This document shows positions 22,035-34,000 of a DNA stretch of 64,000 nucleotides, piece after piece. Numbering within the stretch: the stretch's first letter is position 1; every line of letters begins with the position of its first letter. The position numbers and the translations under genes are program-made. Source of the DNA: Euglena gracilis (taxonomy: Eukaryota > Euglenida > Euglenophyceae > Euglenales); NCBI GenBank assembly GCA_039621445.1, contig CP154957.1:16438595-16502594 (forward strand). Reading direction: 5' to 3'. The notes beneath the pieces are model-generated. The model worked only from the letters and a program-made list of their open reading frames with translations, searched no databases and was not told where the DNA came from.

Positions 22035-25000
22035 TTTTTTTTTTAGGGAAAGGGAAGAATTTTTTTTTGCTATTTTTGGAACCTGCCAACATCTGGGGGA
22101 GCTACCACCTCACCTCCCCCCCCCCCAGGAGGGGGGGGGTGGTCTGGATCCCCTCACCATCAGGGTTTTCTTAAGCCGGAGGGGAACCCATCCCCGGGGG
22201 GGGGGGTCCAGCCAGCCAGCAGCTCAAATCCAGCCAGCAGCCAGCCAGCAAATTCGGGCTGGGAGCCCGTCCCCCGGGGGGTCGAGTGAAATAAAAAAAA
22301 GCCGGCCGAAGGCCGGGCCAGCCAGCCGCAGGCTGGCCAGCCAACTGGGCTGCCCAGCTCACCTATCCCTGCATTTTCCCCCCTCATTGCAGCTTCCTCC
22401 ATCACAGCCCCCCAGCCTTGATCCAGATCCGTCCTTCAAAATGTCGAAAACGGCAAAAACGTGTTAGAAAATTTTGGTTTTCATCGACCCAGCCCAGCCC
22501 AGCCCGCTCCAGCCCCGGGCCCCCCCCCCCGCCCCCCCCTATCCCCCCCCGGGGGGCTCCAGCCAGCAGCTCATTTCCAGCCAGAATCCTTTTTGCCAGC
22601 CGGAGGCTGCCCCCCCCCCCGGGGGGGGGTCCTTAAGAAAACCCCTGCTCACCATCTACCTCAAAACCGAAAGGCTTCCTGTCTATCCCTGCCTGGCTGG
22701 GGTGATTGCAGAGGGGGGGGGTGAACATGCGGACGTCATCTTTTACACATGTTTCACATCTTCAGCACATATTTCACTTTTTTTGGGCCAAAAGGTGCAT
22801 GTTATGCACATATTTTGCACAGACCTCAAGGTTTAAAAGAATTTCCACCGCATATTTTGTCCGTTCCTGCATATTTTCCTCATATTTTTGGGGGCCATTT
22901 TGAATTTCCATCATTTCTTCCATCATTTTGGAAGCATATCCCCTCCATTCTAAGCCACCATCGGCCATTTTTTGAGCCATTTTGGCTCTTTTGGAGGGGT
23001 TCAGTCGTTTCGCCCATTTTCCATCACAGAATCAGCCCAATTCATTAAAAATGGCCAAAAATGATCCAAAAAAAACCAGCCAAAACAAGTCTAGAATGGC
23101 CCCCAATGCCAGGAAATGGTCGAAAATGGTCCGAAAATGGCTGATCAACTCACCAACGGCAAGAAACGGTAAAAATCCTGAAAATTTACCATGGGACAAT
23201 TTGAGCAATGAGTTTGACACTTTTGGTCCTGCTGGAACTTTGCTTGAAAAAATGATTGTGTTGGGAAACAACCCCCCCCCCCCCCCCGGAAAACTGTCCT
23301 CTACTCTCCGCACCCAATAACCTGCTCTTAAGGACCTGTCTCCCAGCTGACCTGTCTCCAAACAATTTCTTGAGACTCTTCACAATTTTTTTTTGATTTC
23401 AGGATCCTGTGAAAAGAAATGACCTTTTCGGGGTTTCTTTGAGTCAGAAGGGATTAAACAAAATGTCAACGGTTATTGTCTGCCTCGGACCGCCCAAGAA
23501 ACTGTCGTCCCACACTGGCTGACCTGTCTTTACACAGGGACCTGTCTCTTCATTTCCAAAATTGCCAAGAAATGGCCGAAAATGGCCCCAAAATGAAATC
23601 AAATGGTCCAAAATATATGCTTCAGGTCGCAGAAGTTTGATTTTCCTGCCCAATTTTAACCCCCCCCCCCAACACAGAATCCCCCGAGGGTCTTGCAATC
23701 CCACCCAAGTATGGAACTGGGGGGGGCATATTTGGATATGGGTATTTTACTTGTTTGTGACAGGAATTGGCAGCAGGCTAAAAGCTGGAGCCTGTCTCCA
23801 ACCCGTACATCGTCAACCGGACGGACGGCATCAACTGGGAGTGTCCAGAGCCAGACCACCCACATGCAAACATCGGGTATTGTGCAGGCATACCTCTTGC
23901 CTGAAGGTCCTCAAGTTTGTTCCTAATGGGACAGCCACAAAAATTTGAATTTGCGTTGAAAACAGTATTTTTGTTGTGGCTTCAGGAAGGTTGCTGGCTT
24001 GAAGGAAAGAAGATGCAAGGTTGACCTCCTCCACCCTGGTGCAGACCTCTCCTTAGTGTGTATCGGCAAAAAAAATTTTTGTGTATCCTGTGTCTCGCCA
24101 AAAAAAAATTGTGTATCCATGTGTATCACCAAAAAATATTTTGTGTATTCCTGTGTATCGCCAAAAATTTTTTGTGTATCCCTGTGTATCTCAGTCTCTC
24201 CTCACAGCAATGAAGCAAATGTCTCTTGCTTTTTTTTTCTGCGCCGGTGCGGAGCGAGGACAACAACCAGGCGGAATCGGAGGAGGACATGGAGAGCGAC
24301 AGCCCTCAATCGCCCCCTGGATTCCAATGTCCCACCCAGAAAGAAATTGAAATTGCTTGGCCGTGACAGGCCAATGAAAGCAAAAAATATTACAAAGTAA
24401 TTGGCAAAATGGTCATCCGTGGCTCCAGCATGATCCAGCTGTGGGAATGTGGTGCTCTGTGTGTCATGCTTTCAGACAACATCCCAAAGTTTGTGGCGGG
24501 GGGAAAAAAAGAACGCCCTCATGCTGCCCACCAAATTGTTTTTTTTTATCGGAATGTCAAGAACCACGAGGATGGATCGTATCACGTTGCTGCTGTTGGA
24601 ATGGTGAATTCAATGAACACATCTTTATCCCAGGCCATGATTTCCTTACCAGCATCAGTGATTCCAAAGGCAAAGGTGTTATTTCGGACAGTTCTGTTCA
24701 TGGCAAGGAATGGTTTGAGCTACACCAAACTCCGACCTTTGTTGGAGTTGCAGCAGGCCAATGGGGTGGATTATGATCTGCGCTACGCTTCTCGCCCAGT
24801 GGTCCTGAAGCATCTTGCTGATGCATCCAGGGAGCACACACGCAAGCTGTAGGCGCTGGCAACGGCGCGGGCAGTGATGATCGATGAGGTGACGGAGGCC
24901 GGCCGTCAATGGGTCTCCGTGACAGCCCGGATTTTCAGCCAAAAGACATTTACCCAGTTTGTTGTTGGTGTCGAGGAAATATTTGGTGAAGGGCGAGATG

Positions 25001-28000
25001 CACAATCTGTTAAAGCTGCCGTGGCCAAAGATTTTGCTGGAGTTAATGTCACCGCCTGGTTGGATGCCAATTTGGTTGCCTTGTGTGTTGACGGTGCATC
25101 TGTTTTGCTCCATGCATTGCACAAGGATATTCAGCAAGAAGCGCCGAATGCAATCCAGTGGTATTGTGCTTCCCACAGAACACAGCGTGTTGATTTTGAT
25201 GTCACAGCTGTTCCAAAAGCGGACCGGGATGATCAGAAGGCCCAACAGGTGCGAGCCACGGCGAAGCGCTTGAACTCGTTGCTCACCAAGACAGCCCGCC
25301 TGTTCAGCGTGTCCATGAAGCGCTGGGCCGCACTGCGCAAGGTTGCCCGTGATTTGGGGTATCACATCAACCAAGGTCAGGTGCCTGTTGGGCGCAAACG
25401 CTTGTTGAAGTTCAAAAGAGTCCAAAAAACCAGGTACATCTTTTGGAAACGCGCGGCGGCTCATGCTTGGTTGAATAATTTGAAAGCATACCAGGTGTTC
25501 TTGCGATCAACCCGTCCTTTTTTGTATTATTTTTTGTGTATTCATGTATTCTTTGTGTATCGCCAATTTTTTTTTGTGTATCCTGTGTATCGCCAAAAAA
25601 TTTTTGTGTATCCATGTGTATTACCAAAAAAAATTTTGTGTATCCCTGTGTATCGCCAAAAATTTTTTTGTGTATCCCTGTGCACCTAGGATACACATTA
25701 AGGAGAGGTCTGCCCTGGTGTGATAGTTTGTGCCCAGCTGGCTTCTGCACTGCAGGTTGGAACCCGAAGCACATCAAAAGGACCACCGGCCAATGCCCTC
25801 CACCCCAAAGTTGGAAGGGTGAAAGTTTCTTTCAAAATTCCCCTCATTGGGGTTTTTTTTTAAGCCTTGGTCCCCGGGGGGGGGGAGGGGGGTAGAGTGG
25901 GTGGGTCCGGCCTAGTCCCCCCGGGGGGGGGGGTCCCCCTAAGGGGGTGGGATATACTTTTCGGCGCCGAAAATTTTCGAAAAAGGTGCTATTTTTAGCA
26001 TTTTCGCGATTTTTGGCCATTTTCTGGGAAACGTGAGTGGGTCCCCCGGGACCCCCCCCCTGGGGGCCCCCCCAGGGGGTGGATGGGGGGACCCCCCTCC
26101 CCCGTCTTACCCCCCCCCCCTAGTCGTACGACCACCCCTCATTTACGACCACCCCCCGGTCACAGGTTGCAGGTCATGGGGGTGTTATGACCCCCCCCCC
26201 CCGGTCACAGGTTGCAGGAACCCGGTCATACGACTAGGGGGGGGGTAAAAAAAACCCTGTTCACAGCTGTGAACAAGAAAATTGAAAAAATACAGGTGTC
26301 AACGATTTGGTTTTGTTCCCTATAAAAGCAAATCCAGCATCACAGTTGCTGCATCTTGCATATTGGGGGATGTTTGTGCAGCCCAACACCAGCGGGGATT
26401 AGTTCTGCCTGACTGCGGGGCGACCACCAGATCATTTACCTGTTGAAATTGCTGGAGTGGTGCGGCAAGTTCCAGCCTGGAAAGCTCGAGGCAAACTGCG
26501 ACAAGGACTGGTTCTCGTATGCCAATGTCCCGTACGAAATCCGGCCGTACGACAAAATCGTGGAAAACGCCAAGGACACCATTACCTTCAACTGGGGGGA
26601 GGGCACTGCTTCAGGATATGATTTTGGTGCTCATACAAGGGGCAGGCTAAAGAAATGTGTTCAAATAATTGGATGATAAAATTTGGACAATATACAATTG
26701 TAGTAAAATGTACAATAAATACATATAGTTGGATAAAATATCTATAATTGGACATATTTTACATTATAATATACTGCATAGATATACATATGCATATATG
26801 TACATGCAATTGAACAAGAACAAAATATGGGCCTGTTCCCAAGCAAAAGCTGATAGGGTCATGCTCAGGGTTCTTGAAGCCCAGCTCAGGGTTCTTGAAG
26901 CCCAGCAGTGCCCTCGAGGCAACAAGCACAAGCACATCGAGGCCCTCAAGATGACCATGGGGGCTGACGCCAAGCTGGTGCTCACCAAGGATGGCAAGGT
27001 GGTGCACGTGAACCTCGCGGAGAAGCTGCTAGTGCCACTCATGGCGAAGGCCTCCAACTTCGTCATCGGTGGCGGTATCTGGCTCAACACCCAGCGGCCG
27101 GAGTGGAACGATGCCAACAATGCCATTGTGGGGTTTGGGTTGTCGATGGTGACACCCAGGGAGTAGCCTGGCAACCTGGCAATGGGTTTCTTCTACAAAT
27201 TTGAGAGCGCAGGGCTCTGCTGGTCTCAATCGGTTTGATTATTCCTTCTAAAATTGGGCATTATTATTTGTTTAAGCTTGCTTCGTTTTCATATTTTCCT
27301 GTGGTTTCCGTTCTTTTTTCTTACCTCAATTTCAAGGGTTTCTTAAATTTGGAGTTTTCACTGGTCCCCAGGGGTTGTTTAAATTTGGGATTCGGTCGGT
27401 TCGGGCCAAAGGGTCGCTAAAATTTTGGGTTTGCTAAAATATGGAGGGGTTGCTCAAATCTGGGGGTTAGGGATGTATGGGAAGCCCATCAGCATTGTGG
27501 CAGGTGGGGGGGTCCAGACGTTGGGAGGGCATATCCGGACCTCCACCCCACCGAGTTTTTCCAACAATTTTGGCCTGGTTGCCAGCCCTTTGACCGTCCA
27601 CAGAATCAAATTTTTTCTGGCCTTTTACCGTTTCGAGGTAGGAGGGGCCAGGCAGGGTTCGATGTAAGGAGGGTGTATGATGTTAAGGTGGGGGGGTGTC
27701 CCCCCCATCCTGGACCAGAGAAGGGGGGTGACCCCCCCCACCTGCCAAAAGCACCTCCCCAAAAGGTCAGATCTTTCCTTCTGGCACTTTGCGCCGAAAA
27801 TTTTTGACGGCAGTTTCTTCCCCAAGAAAGTGTCCAAAATGGCACTTCTGGCCGTTTTGCGGGAAGGCCAAAAATTGGTCACCCAGACCTGACCAGAGGG
27901 GGGGTCTGACCCACCCCCTCCATGTTGGGGGGGTCTGGACTGGTTTACCCCAAGCCCTCCCTGGTGGTTAAAGTGGACCCGAGGGGGGGGGTGCTGAACC

Positions 28001-31000
28001 TCCCCGCGGAAAGCTGGGTTCTTGCCGAGTCCTCTTGAGGTAGGCTGACAAATGTTGGAACCTTCGTTCCAACATTTGTCAGCAAACTCCGTCTCTGGCA
28101 TTTGGGCAGCCTTTTTTTCCCAGGCCACCTCCTTGCACCAGTGTACTACATGCGCAGGTACGTCTCCTTCTTGCTCCAGCTGTTGAAGTCCCTGCCGACC
28201 CCGACCATCAACCTTTCCGAGGAGGTCGGTGTGTGGCTGGCGGGGCTCACCAAGGTGTACGCCGACAACGTGGGGCTGATTGCAGGGGACAAGGACCTGT
28301 CCTCCCATGATCGCCGGCAGCTGCTGGATGCTCTGGGCGTGGTGGCCTCGGAGTACCGCTGGAAGATTTACGTGCATGGCGTTCTCTGGTCATCTCTCTG
28401 TAAAGGCAAAAGTGAGGAATTCAACAAATATATTCCATTTAGGTGGTGTGTCTCGCAGTTGGTGGGTGTGCGCATTTTCGCAAAAAAAAAAACTGAAAAA
28501 AAAATTGATTTGGGCACCGGTGTTACAAGGAGTGAGAATGAGAGGGAGCACAATTGGACAAAATACAAGCGAATTATCATTTTTGGCCCCGGCTCCCCCG
28601 GAATTACGTGTTTTATTGCTTTTTTTTTGTGGTCGGAATGACACGAAAACCCCTGGACCCCCAAAGTGAAAGAGCACCGACAAAAACAGCAAAACCCCCA
28701 GTACTGCCACCCCCCTTTCCTTTGTGACAACTGTCACCGCCAGGTGGTGCTCTGGAGGTGGGGTGGCAGGTCCACCCCTTTGCTTACTTTTTGAAATTTT
28801 GCGGTAAGGAAGTTGGCTATGAAAGGAGTGGAAGTGCACATGCCGCATAAAACAATGGACTAATGGACTGTTCGAGACTTCTGCAGCTGGGTGTTGATGA
28901 GGGGAATACAGAACACAGGAGGGCTACCACCAGTTGCAAGTTGAGTTCCGTGGCAAATTGTCCATCAAGGCTCCGTGGCACCCACGCAACAACATGAATG
29001 GTGTCGGTGTACGCAAATGCGCAATGGACAATGTGCACATTTTATACTGCTTTTGGGATGTGCATGTTGTTCAATGCACCTTCGCTCTAAAAAAAAAGCA
29101 CTCTTTCTCCCTTTATTAGACATTTTTTTCTGTCGATCGGTCTATCCGAGTTTAAGCAACCCCTTGGTGCGTATGGCGAAACCCAGATTTAAACTGACCC
29201 CCAAATTCAAGCAACCCCTTGAGCAGATCAGCTGAAACAAAAACTTAAGCAACGGGTTGGGCACGAAAGGAAAAAGGACAGTAATTTGCTTTTGGGCCCC
29301 CAACAAACCTCCTCACCAAATAAAACCAAACACTCAAATGCAGGGCATTTCCACATACCCACCCCCCTGGGAAACTGTCGCCTGACAAGTCGGCCAGTAC
29401 CGGGGACCCTGACAACTGCCTATTTTGACAGGTTGGCCAATACCAAGGACCCTGACAGTTTCCCGGTCGGGCCCTGCAAGGGAAAGTCAAGACAGGTTGG
29501 CCACTTCCAGGGACCCTGACAACTTCTTATACTGACAGGTAGGCGGGTAACGGGTTCCCTGACAGGTACTCGTTCCCGATTCCCGGGCAGGACTCTGACA
29601 GGTTCTGGGGCATGACAGTTTCCCAGGGGAGGGGGGGGTGGGTACATGGCAATCGCCCGGCCCAATACGGTTTTTTTTTTCACCAAGGATGTCACATTGT
29701 CATGCGCACAACCACTTTAAAACCAAGAGCCTTGTGCTATTTATTTAGTTGTATTGCAGTGTGTTTGGAGCTGGAAAATGCATGTGATGAAATTGTTGTA
29801 TTGCCTCCCTTGTATTCCTGTCGTGCTGAACCCCTCTTTTTGAATACTGCTGGTATTTTTTGGTCGTTGATGTGCCCAATTGCAATTGCAATTGCATCGC
29901 ACATCAACCATTAAAATGGTTGCTTTTCGCAATTCCTTTTCATTTTGAAGCCTTGGCAACAGGGACTTCTGAGACAAGAGAAGAATGAAAACAGGAGGAG
30001 AGCAGCGTGTGGAGGTGTTGCGTTGAAAGTGGTGGTGTTGTAAGGTTTGTCTGAGAAGGTCAAATGAAGCGTGTCAGTGTATTGCATTATATAGCACCCT
30101 GAACACAGGGATTTTCAAGTCAGGAGACACATCCGTTTTCAGCAAGGCCTGAATTTAGATGGGGAAGGGCACTTTTAAACTCAATTTTTTCAGAATAAAC
30201 CTGGAAACGTTGTTTATTTTGATGTTTCAGGCGCCAAGGAATGGTTTTTTAATGTTTTAATTACCCATGCCCAAATTTGGGACCGCAGATTGCTTATTTT
30301 GTTGCACTTAAATCCCACAAAATATCTCAGTGGTGCCGCACCTTCTAAGTGGTATGTGTTTTAAGTTGCGCAAGTGGTTGTTGTGCGCAGGTGCGCAAAC
30401 CGACCAACCACACCCTTGCAAACCCTTTAACAATTTTTCCAACACATCAATTGCAGCTCTCAGCTGCTGGCACACATGGCCCTGACACCAATGGTCGGTG
30501 TGCACATTTGTGCACACCAACCATTTGCGCATTTGCCCACACCGACCACCAATTTCTCACACAGCCAAGGTTCAGGGCATCGCTTCAGGCTTAGGCACAC
30601 CTCCCCAAATCGTTCATTCAATATACTAAGTTAATGGGACAGCCATTGGAGGGATCCAAGCACACATGCCGGGTGTTGTGTATACCATTTTATGTGGCAC
30701 CTGTTCTTAGGCACCCTGCTTGCCAAAGTCCCTGCTTTCATCTCCGCATCCTGTGGCACCAACTCATATCCTGCTCACTTTTTCGGGTTTTTTTGGGGTC
30801 AGGGCTTGGGGTTTTTGTTAACAATGTCGATGTGCGCATTTGCCCACACCGAGAAAGAAGCAAAGAATCCGCGCCGCCTAAGTTCCAGGCATTTTGTTTG
30901 CAAGAAAAAGGAGAATTTTCAAATTAGAAGCATTTGGGTGGGTATCAGCCCCACCGCTTCCGTTTTAGGTTTGTTTTCTTGTTTTGTTTTTTCTCGCCTC

Positions 31001-34000
31001 TGGCTGAGACATTTTGATTCATTTGGTGCATTTTGTTTTTTCTTGTTCACTGGTAGTTTTCTTGGGACGTTCTTTTTGAGCCAAAATTGTTTTTTTTGAT
31101 GGCTCAATTCTGAATTATTTTTTTCTGTGTCGCTTTTTTTGGCAAGCGTGTGCGAGCACGTTCGTGCGCGCGCGTGTTCTTCTGGTTCATTGACGCTGTT
31201 CATCTGGACATAAACGTTTTTAATGAAAGCCGAGAAAGTCTTGACCGTGAAAATGGATTCAGCGGGCAGAAGACAGCGGTGAAGGTTGCGGACGCCGTCC
31301 ACTTCCTGGACAGCCTGCTGCTGTTCATTGACTACTCCATCCGGAAGAACAAGAAGACCGACGGGCTGTACCATGCCTACAACCTGCTGTCCCTGCACCC
31401 GGGGAAGGCAGACATCGGGTACCTGTACGTGATGTTGGAGGGGCAGGCGTCTGCCCTCAGTTCTGGGCTGATCACGTCCGCCCAGCATTGTCTCTGGAAT
31501 GTCATGTCTGTTGTGATGCCTGAGCACACATCATGTGGATGTGTACGACAATTGTATTGTCCTCACCAATTTTTTCCATGGCTCACAATTCTTCGTAAAC
31601 CCAAATTTTTGTTGAATTTGTCTGTGCTTGATCTGTTGCTTGTTGAAGAAATGGTTCTTTTTTTTTTACCATGAGGAAACACATTTCTGTGCCCAATGAA
31701 CACAGAGTCCAACGAACACCCCCTGTTTGGACCGACGTTTTTGTCACTGTAAGTGGCATTTTGACTTCACCATTTTCAATCAACAACCCCTGTTCGGGCC
31801 GCAGCTTTTGTCATTTGTGTTTGTCAGAAGCAGGGGGGATTCACGATTTTGTGATGAATTCGCAGTAGACAGAGACGCCGTTGACCCCGATTCTGCCGCC
31901 GCCCTTTTCAACCACATCTACTCCAGCGACCTGTATCGGCCCGACCAGCACAGCTTCATGCTGTACCCAGACCGGAAACTGAAAGGGTTCATGGAACGCA
32001 ACTGCATCCCGGAGTACCGAAGGGATGCTGCAGCTGTGGAGTTCTGCCCAGGCTGGTGGGTTTGAAAGTCATTACTTTGCGGACCCATTCCCGAAGTGAG
32101 CGGACAGCATTCGGGGTACTGTTGGGGAGTTTTCTGCCCCTTTCCATGGGGGGGGGGAAGTGCCTCATGGAAATCGCCATTTTCTGCGCAACTTGGGTGC
32201 ATCTGCTCCACAAATGAACGTTTTGCATTTTTTCCTGGTTGCGCTTTTTTAAGTTTCGTGACCTGAAGGTGGGGTTGGGTCCGGACCCTCCTTCCCCAGC
32301 TCTTCGCACTGGAGCACCTCTGGAGCACTCCAGCACGGTTGGAGGCTTCTAAATAACCAGAAGGCACCCACAAAATGCCAAAAACATTGCCCCACAAACC
32401 ACCATCATCCCCAAAAGCATAAAAGTTCTGAAACCGAAGGATGCAGGGTCTGCCTTGACCACTCCATCACTCATCACTTGCTGGAGACCCTGCCCTGCCC
32501 TGTCTCACCAACAAGCTGAGCCGCATCTTGTACGAGGACGCCAACGGGGACCTCCGCTTTGGGGCCACGCTGGCCAACGCCAACGACCTGAAGGCCGCCA
32601 TCCAGGCGTGCGCCAACCCCAGCGTCCAGGACCACACCGCGGAGCTGCTCGACATCTACGAGGAGGTGTTCGTCCACCGCGCCTTCACCGGCCGCTCTGG
32701 GACCATGTTTGGGTTTGAAGGTTTGTCTTTTGTTTGTTTGTTTGTTTGTTTCCAATGTCCAGTGGTTCTGGTCGTGGTTCGATGTGAGGAGCGTGCGTCG
32801 GATCCAGCCCCTTCTTGATTGCAGGGGGGGGGGTCTGGATCAATCCCCTGCATGAGTGACCATGACCTCAATGCACTGTAGGATCCCATTATGCCCGATT
32901 TGTAGCCGCCCCTTCGCCATTTGCACAGATCCTACAAAATGTTGGGATCTCATGCATTATCTCACATGCTGGGTTATTTGGCCCACACAAGAACACAATG
33001 CTGTTGTTGAGCTCCTCCTGATGTGACCAAGCTCTTGCCTTTTCACAATCTGGAGTCATTGTCAGCCATCGTCGCTAATGGCCGCTGATGGTCGGTTGGT
33101 CCACTGCAGGTGGGGGTATTTGTTGTGCAATTTTTACTTGCAGCAGTGTGTTCCATCACAAAGTTGCTCTGAATGTGAACCAGATCTCCAGGAAGCAACC
33201 AACAATACTGCAAACAGACAAGGCGTTGTGTGTCGTGCCACTTTCAGGCTTGTGCTTAGTCGGGTGCCTACCCCACGGGGGGGGGTGCTAGGGGCAGGCA
33301 CCCCATAGCACCCGATCCGACCCCCCCGGGGGGGGGGTAGGGTTTTGGGGGGTGCCTGCCCCTAGCAGGCACCCCCCTCCGACCCCGGCAACTTCGGGGG
33401 CCCGGAAAAGGCATTTTCAATGAAAATTTTCTGGGTCCCCCCCCGGACCCCTATCCCCCGGGGGGGGGGGGTGCCTGCTAGGGGCAGGCACCCTATAGCA
33501 CCCCCCCCCCCCGGTTGGTAAGCACAAGCATGGCCACTTTGTGACCCGCCGGCCAACCCTCCGCCCCATCGCCAGGGCTGGGCTGCATCTACTGGCACAT
33601 GGTGGCCAAGGTGCTACTGGCGGCGCAGGAGGTCACCCTCGACGCTATCGACCGCAACGACGGCTGTGTGGGGACCAGCCTATTGCTTGAGGGTTCGCAG
33701 TACCCCCCCCCCCCCCCGGGGGGCTGGACTGCAGCTGGTCTAAATTTGGCCAATGGAAATAGTAGACCCTAGCTAGTAGACCCTCCTCCCCAGGGGGTCT
33801 GCTAGCGGGGCTAGCAGTGGAAAATTCTTTTCCAGTGACTGCACAGTGCCGAAAAGTTTTTTTTTTGGATCCCCAAAACTGGCCAAAAATGGGGGGATCC
33901 CCGGACCCCCCCCCCCCAGAGGGAGGGGGGTCTTGCTAGTCCATTTTTTCCAGTGTCTAGCAAAATGGCTAGCCAGTGGATCCCACCGGGGTCCTCAAGC

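Larger units (their letters stand above)
24042..25712 (+). mobile_element. Complete hAT-type transposon (1.67 kb, in intron 10)
   Basis: A perfect 8-bp target duplication CCCTGGTG flanks it (24034-24041, 25713-25720). Inverted ends start CAGACCTCTCCTTA on both sides. Inside each end are 30-32-bp repeats of GTGTATCCCTGTGTATCGCC (24060-24195 and 25530-25690). Between them is a transposase-like gene with premature stops. At 1.67 kb it is shorter than usual autonomous hAT elements. Confidence 0.9.

Noticed and set aside
25846-26262. Possible MITE with GGGTTTTTTTTAAG / TAAAAAAAACCCTG ends
   Set aside because: Ends are mostly homopolymer and the flanks show no 8-bp match.
26409-26430. Apparent 2-bp insertion turning YWGDHQ into LRGDHQ in exon 11
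   Set aside because: Disappears once the intron is cut at CTG plus five bases; the correct join gives IGYWGDHQ.
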